Assembly: GCA_022606425.2 (NCBI GenBank)
Contig: JAHDVF020000050.1
Span: 434,001 to 498,000, forward strand
DNA: 64,000 nucleotides
Direction: 5' to 3'
From: Lepidostoma basale
Taxonomy: Eukaryota > Arthropoda > Insecta > Trichoptera > Lepidostomatidae
Positions 62,436 through 64,000 of this stretch are shown piece after piece (the first letter of the stretch is position 1; each line of letters begins with the position of its first letter). The position numbers were made by a program, and so were the translations under genes. The notes beneath the pieces are model-generated. The model ran no database searches and was not told the origin of the DNA. It saw only the letters and a list, made by a program, of their open reading frames with translations.

Positions 62436-62940
62436 TTAACTAACTCACCATCACGCCGTTTCCCCAAAGGGGTAGGCAGAAAGAATGGACTGACACACTT
62501 TTCTTTCCTGACATATTTCTCTCGCTTCCTTAACATTCATACATCGTGTCATGCACGCGCGTCGATTTCTCTGACTCCTCACATGGCCGACATTCAATAT
62601 TTGATTTATTTGATCGTGCCACGTTTTCCTCGGTCTTTCTCTATTTCTAGTTCCATTTACATCATTAACATATCATTTTTTTAACCATTTTTTCTTCATT
62701 CATTCTTTCCATATGTTCAAACCATCTTAATGATCCTTTCATTATTTTGTTCATGACACCATCATTCGCACCGCATTCACTTCTTATATTTTTATTCGAC
62801 ACTCTATCATACACAGAGTATCCACACATTCGTCTAAGAGATCTCATTTCTACTGCATTTATTCTACTTTCATCCTTCTTTTGCCCGTTCCATGCTTCGC
62901 TTCCATACATAAGGGTCGGTACAAGAACACCATTACAGCG
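62436..62940 (-). mobile_element. RTE-A copy
   Basis: Minus 62910-62665: MYGSEAWNGQKKDESRINAV, MRSLRRMCGYSVYDRVSNKN, IRSECGANDGVMNKIMKGSL, RWFEHMERMNEEKMVKKM, then a stop; the remainder in other frames to the terminal block and a short GTTA tail. Confidence 0.88.
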
Positions 62941-63434
62941 TGATTACTGGTTCGTATTAATTATGCAATATCGAAACTTTACACTTTTGAGATAGATTAG
63001 ATAACATATTATATATAATATTTTGTTTTACTAGTGTACGGGGCTCGTGCATAGTGGCCTTTGAATAATTCATCATCCAGCGTGTTCACCCTATCCGGGC
63101 CACACGTCACCCCGCGCTGGAGGTTAACCAATTTAATATGGGAACAAATATCATTCAACTTCTCATCTTCCTGCTAGCCTGGTACAACGGTTTGATAAAT
63201 CACCATAGAACTTTGTTTGCCAAACCGCCCGTTTCTGTAAAATTTTATTCCAATGCTAAATTTATATATTTTAAAACTTTATTAAGTTTAATTAAAACTT
63301 TAATTAGATTTGAAGAAATTTAATTTTGAATATAAAATCTGGTTTCCATAAACTGGAAATTCACAATTGTTTATCTGTATTCTAGTTATTTTTTTCTGCG
63401 TTGTTTTATTTGTAGTAGGGTCTCTATTTATTAC
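62941..63434. other. Apparently unique
   Basis: 63040-63130 has moderate GC. No motif or repeat. Confidence 0.45.
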
Positions 63435-63650
63435 TAACTAACTTCTATGGCTTTTTCTCCCTGAATGGGTAGGCAGAAAGAATGGACTGTCACACTTTTC
63501 TTTCCTGACACACTTCTCTCGAATCCTCATTATTCATACATCGCGATATGCAGACACGTGGATTTCTCCGACCCGCGTGGTCGACATTCAATATTTGATT
63601 TATTTGATCGTGCCACGTTTTCCTCGTTCTTCTTCTATTTACCTTATATA
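63435..63650 (-). mobile_element. RTE-A 3' fragment
   Basis: Inverse terminal block (GGGTAGGCAGAAAGAATGGA), CTGACACACTTCTCTCGAAT and GTGCCACGTTTTCCTCG region. Truncated before the middle of the frame. Confidence 0.75.
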
Positions 63651-63654
63651 CCTT

Positions 63655-64000
63655 CACATTTTAAACTGTTAACTTTGTTTTTTGTATCACAATTGTATTT
63701 TATTTTACGCGACAGCTGTTTCATCAACCTATGTTGACATCATCAGGTGTCACAATAATATATCAAATGTCAAATTTTCGTAATTTTTCGAATCTTTATG
63801 TGTACCTATTTGTTCCTATGTCAATTTGAATAATTTCTTTGATATAATTTTGAAGTTCTTGCTGAAATTAAGTTAGGTACCTAAATATTTTAATTAAAAG
63901 AACTGTTAGTGACTATTTATAGGAGAACATATTAAAGGTGGAATATAAAATAATAAAACAGTAATTAGAAGGAACAATTACACATAGTATAAAGTCAAAA
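63655..64000 (-). repeat. Penelope/retrozyme-like repeat, copy 2
   Basis: Runs off the window end. The minus core at about 63708-63752 reads CACCTGATGATGTCAACATA, GGTTGATGAAACAGCTGTC, GCG. The rest matches 25095-25430. Confidence 0.7.

Overview
This is non-coding, repeat-packed DNA from an animal, most probably an insect or other arthropod. It is AT-rich and has no bacterial-style gene packing. Almost everything recognisable is a transposable element or a fragment of one. The families present are common in arthropods: DD34D mariners, RTE-like and Jockey/CR1-like non-LTR retrotransposons, a Gypsy-type LTR retrotransposon, PIF/Harbinger-like MITEs, a Helitron remnant and tRNA-derived SINEs. I cannot place the order (Lepidoptera, Hymenoptera and others remain possible). 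I found no host protein-coding gene I would defend. One perfect recursive-splice-site consensus (about 14561-14592, + strand) raises the possibility that the window lies inside a long intron.

Layout. 1-9.9 kb: foldback repeats, RTE-like 3' ends, a tRNA-derived SINE and a Helitron fragment fused to an RTE-like tail. 9.9-11.6 kb: a near-complete but broken mariner. 12.5-17.7 kb: a pogo-like terminus, CR1/Jockey-like fragments, the recursive splice candidate, an internally deleted mariner and two foldbacks. 17.77-24.0 kb: a 6.2 kb LTR retrotransposon with two apparently identical 403-bp LTRs and a GTGT target duplication, inserted in an RTE-like fragment whose unoccupied counterpart lies at 34.7 kb. 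24-34 kb: RTE-like copies with nested SINEs and a TGATT-tailed non-LTR element. 35.6-36.9 kb: a third mariner. 37-44 kb: head-to-head RTE-like pairs and chimeric non-autonomous elements. 44-48 kb: two MITEs with TAA target duplications and a Jockey 3' end. 49-64 kb: more of the same families, plus an old minisatellite split by an RTE-like insertion.

Relationships. The most abundant family, called RTE-A here, ends almost at its stop codon and carries a GTTA-type microsatellite tail that differs from copy to copy. A separate family, NA-RTE, carries the RTE-A terminal ~60 bp and tail on an unrelated body, as expected of a passenger that borrows RTE-A machinery. Many foldback repeats carry one shared layout: CUGANGA, one extra base, a stem-loop, GAAA, a short self-complementary block, UH. 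This resembles hammerhead ribozymes of Penelope-like elements and retrozymes. The best example (57586-57631, minus strand) can form a perfect 7-bp helix I. These motifs and the structure of the LTR element are the most interesting content. Family names such as RTE-A to RTE-G, X and FB are local labels for this window, not database names.
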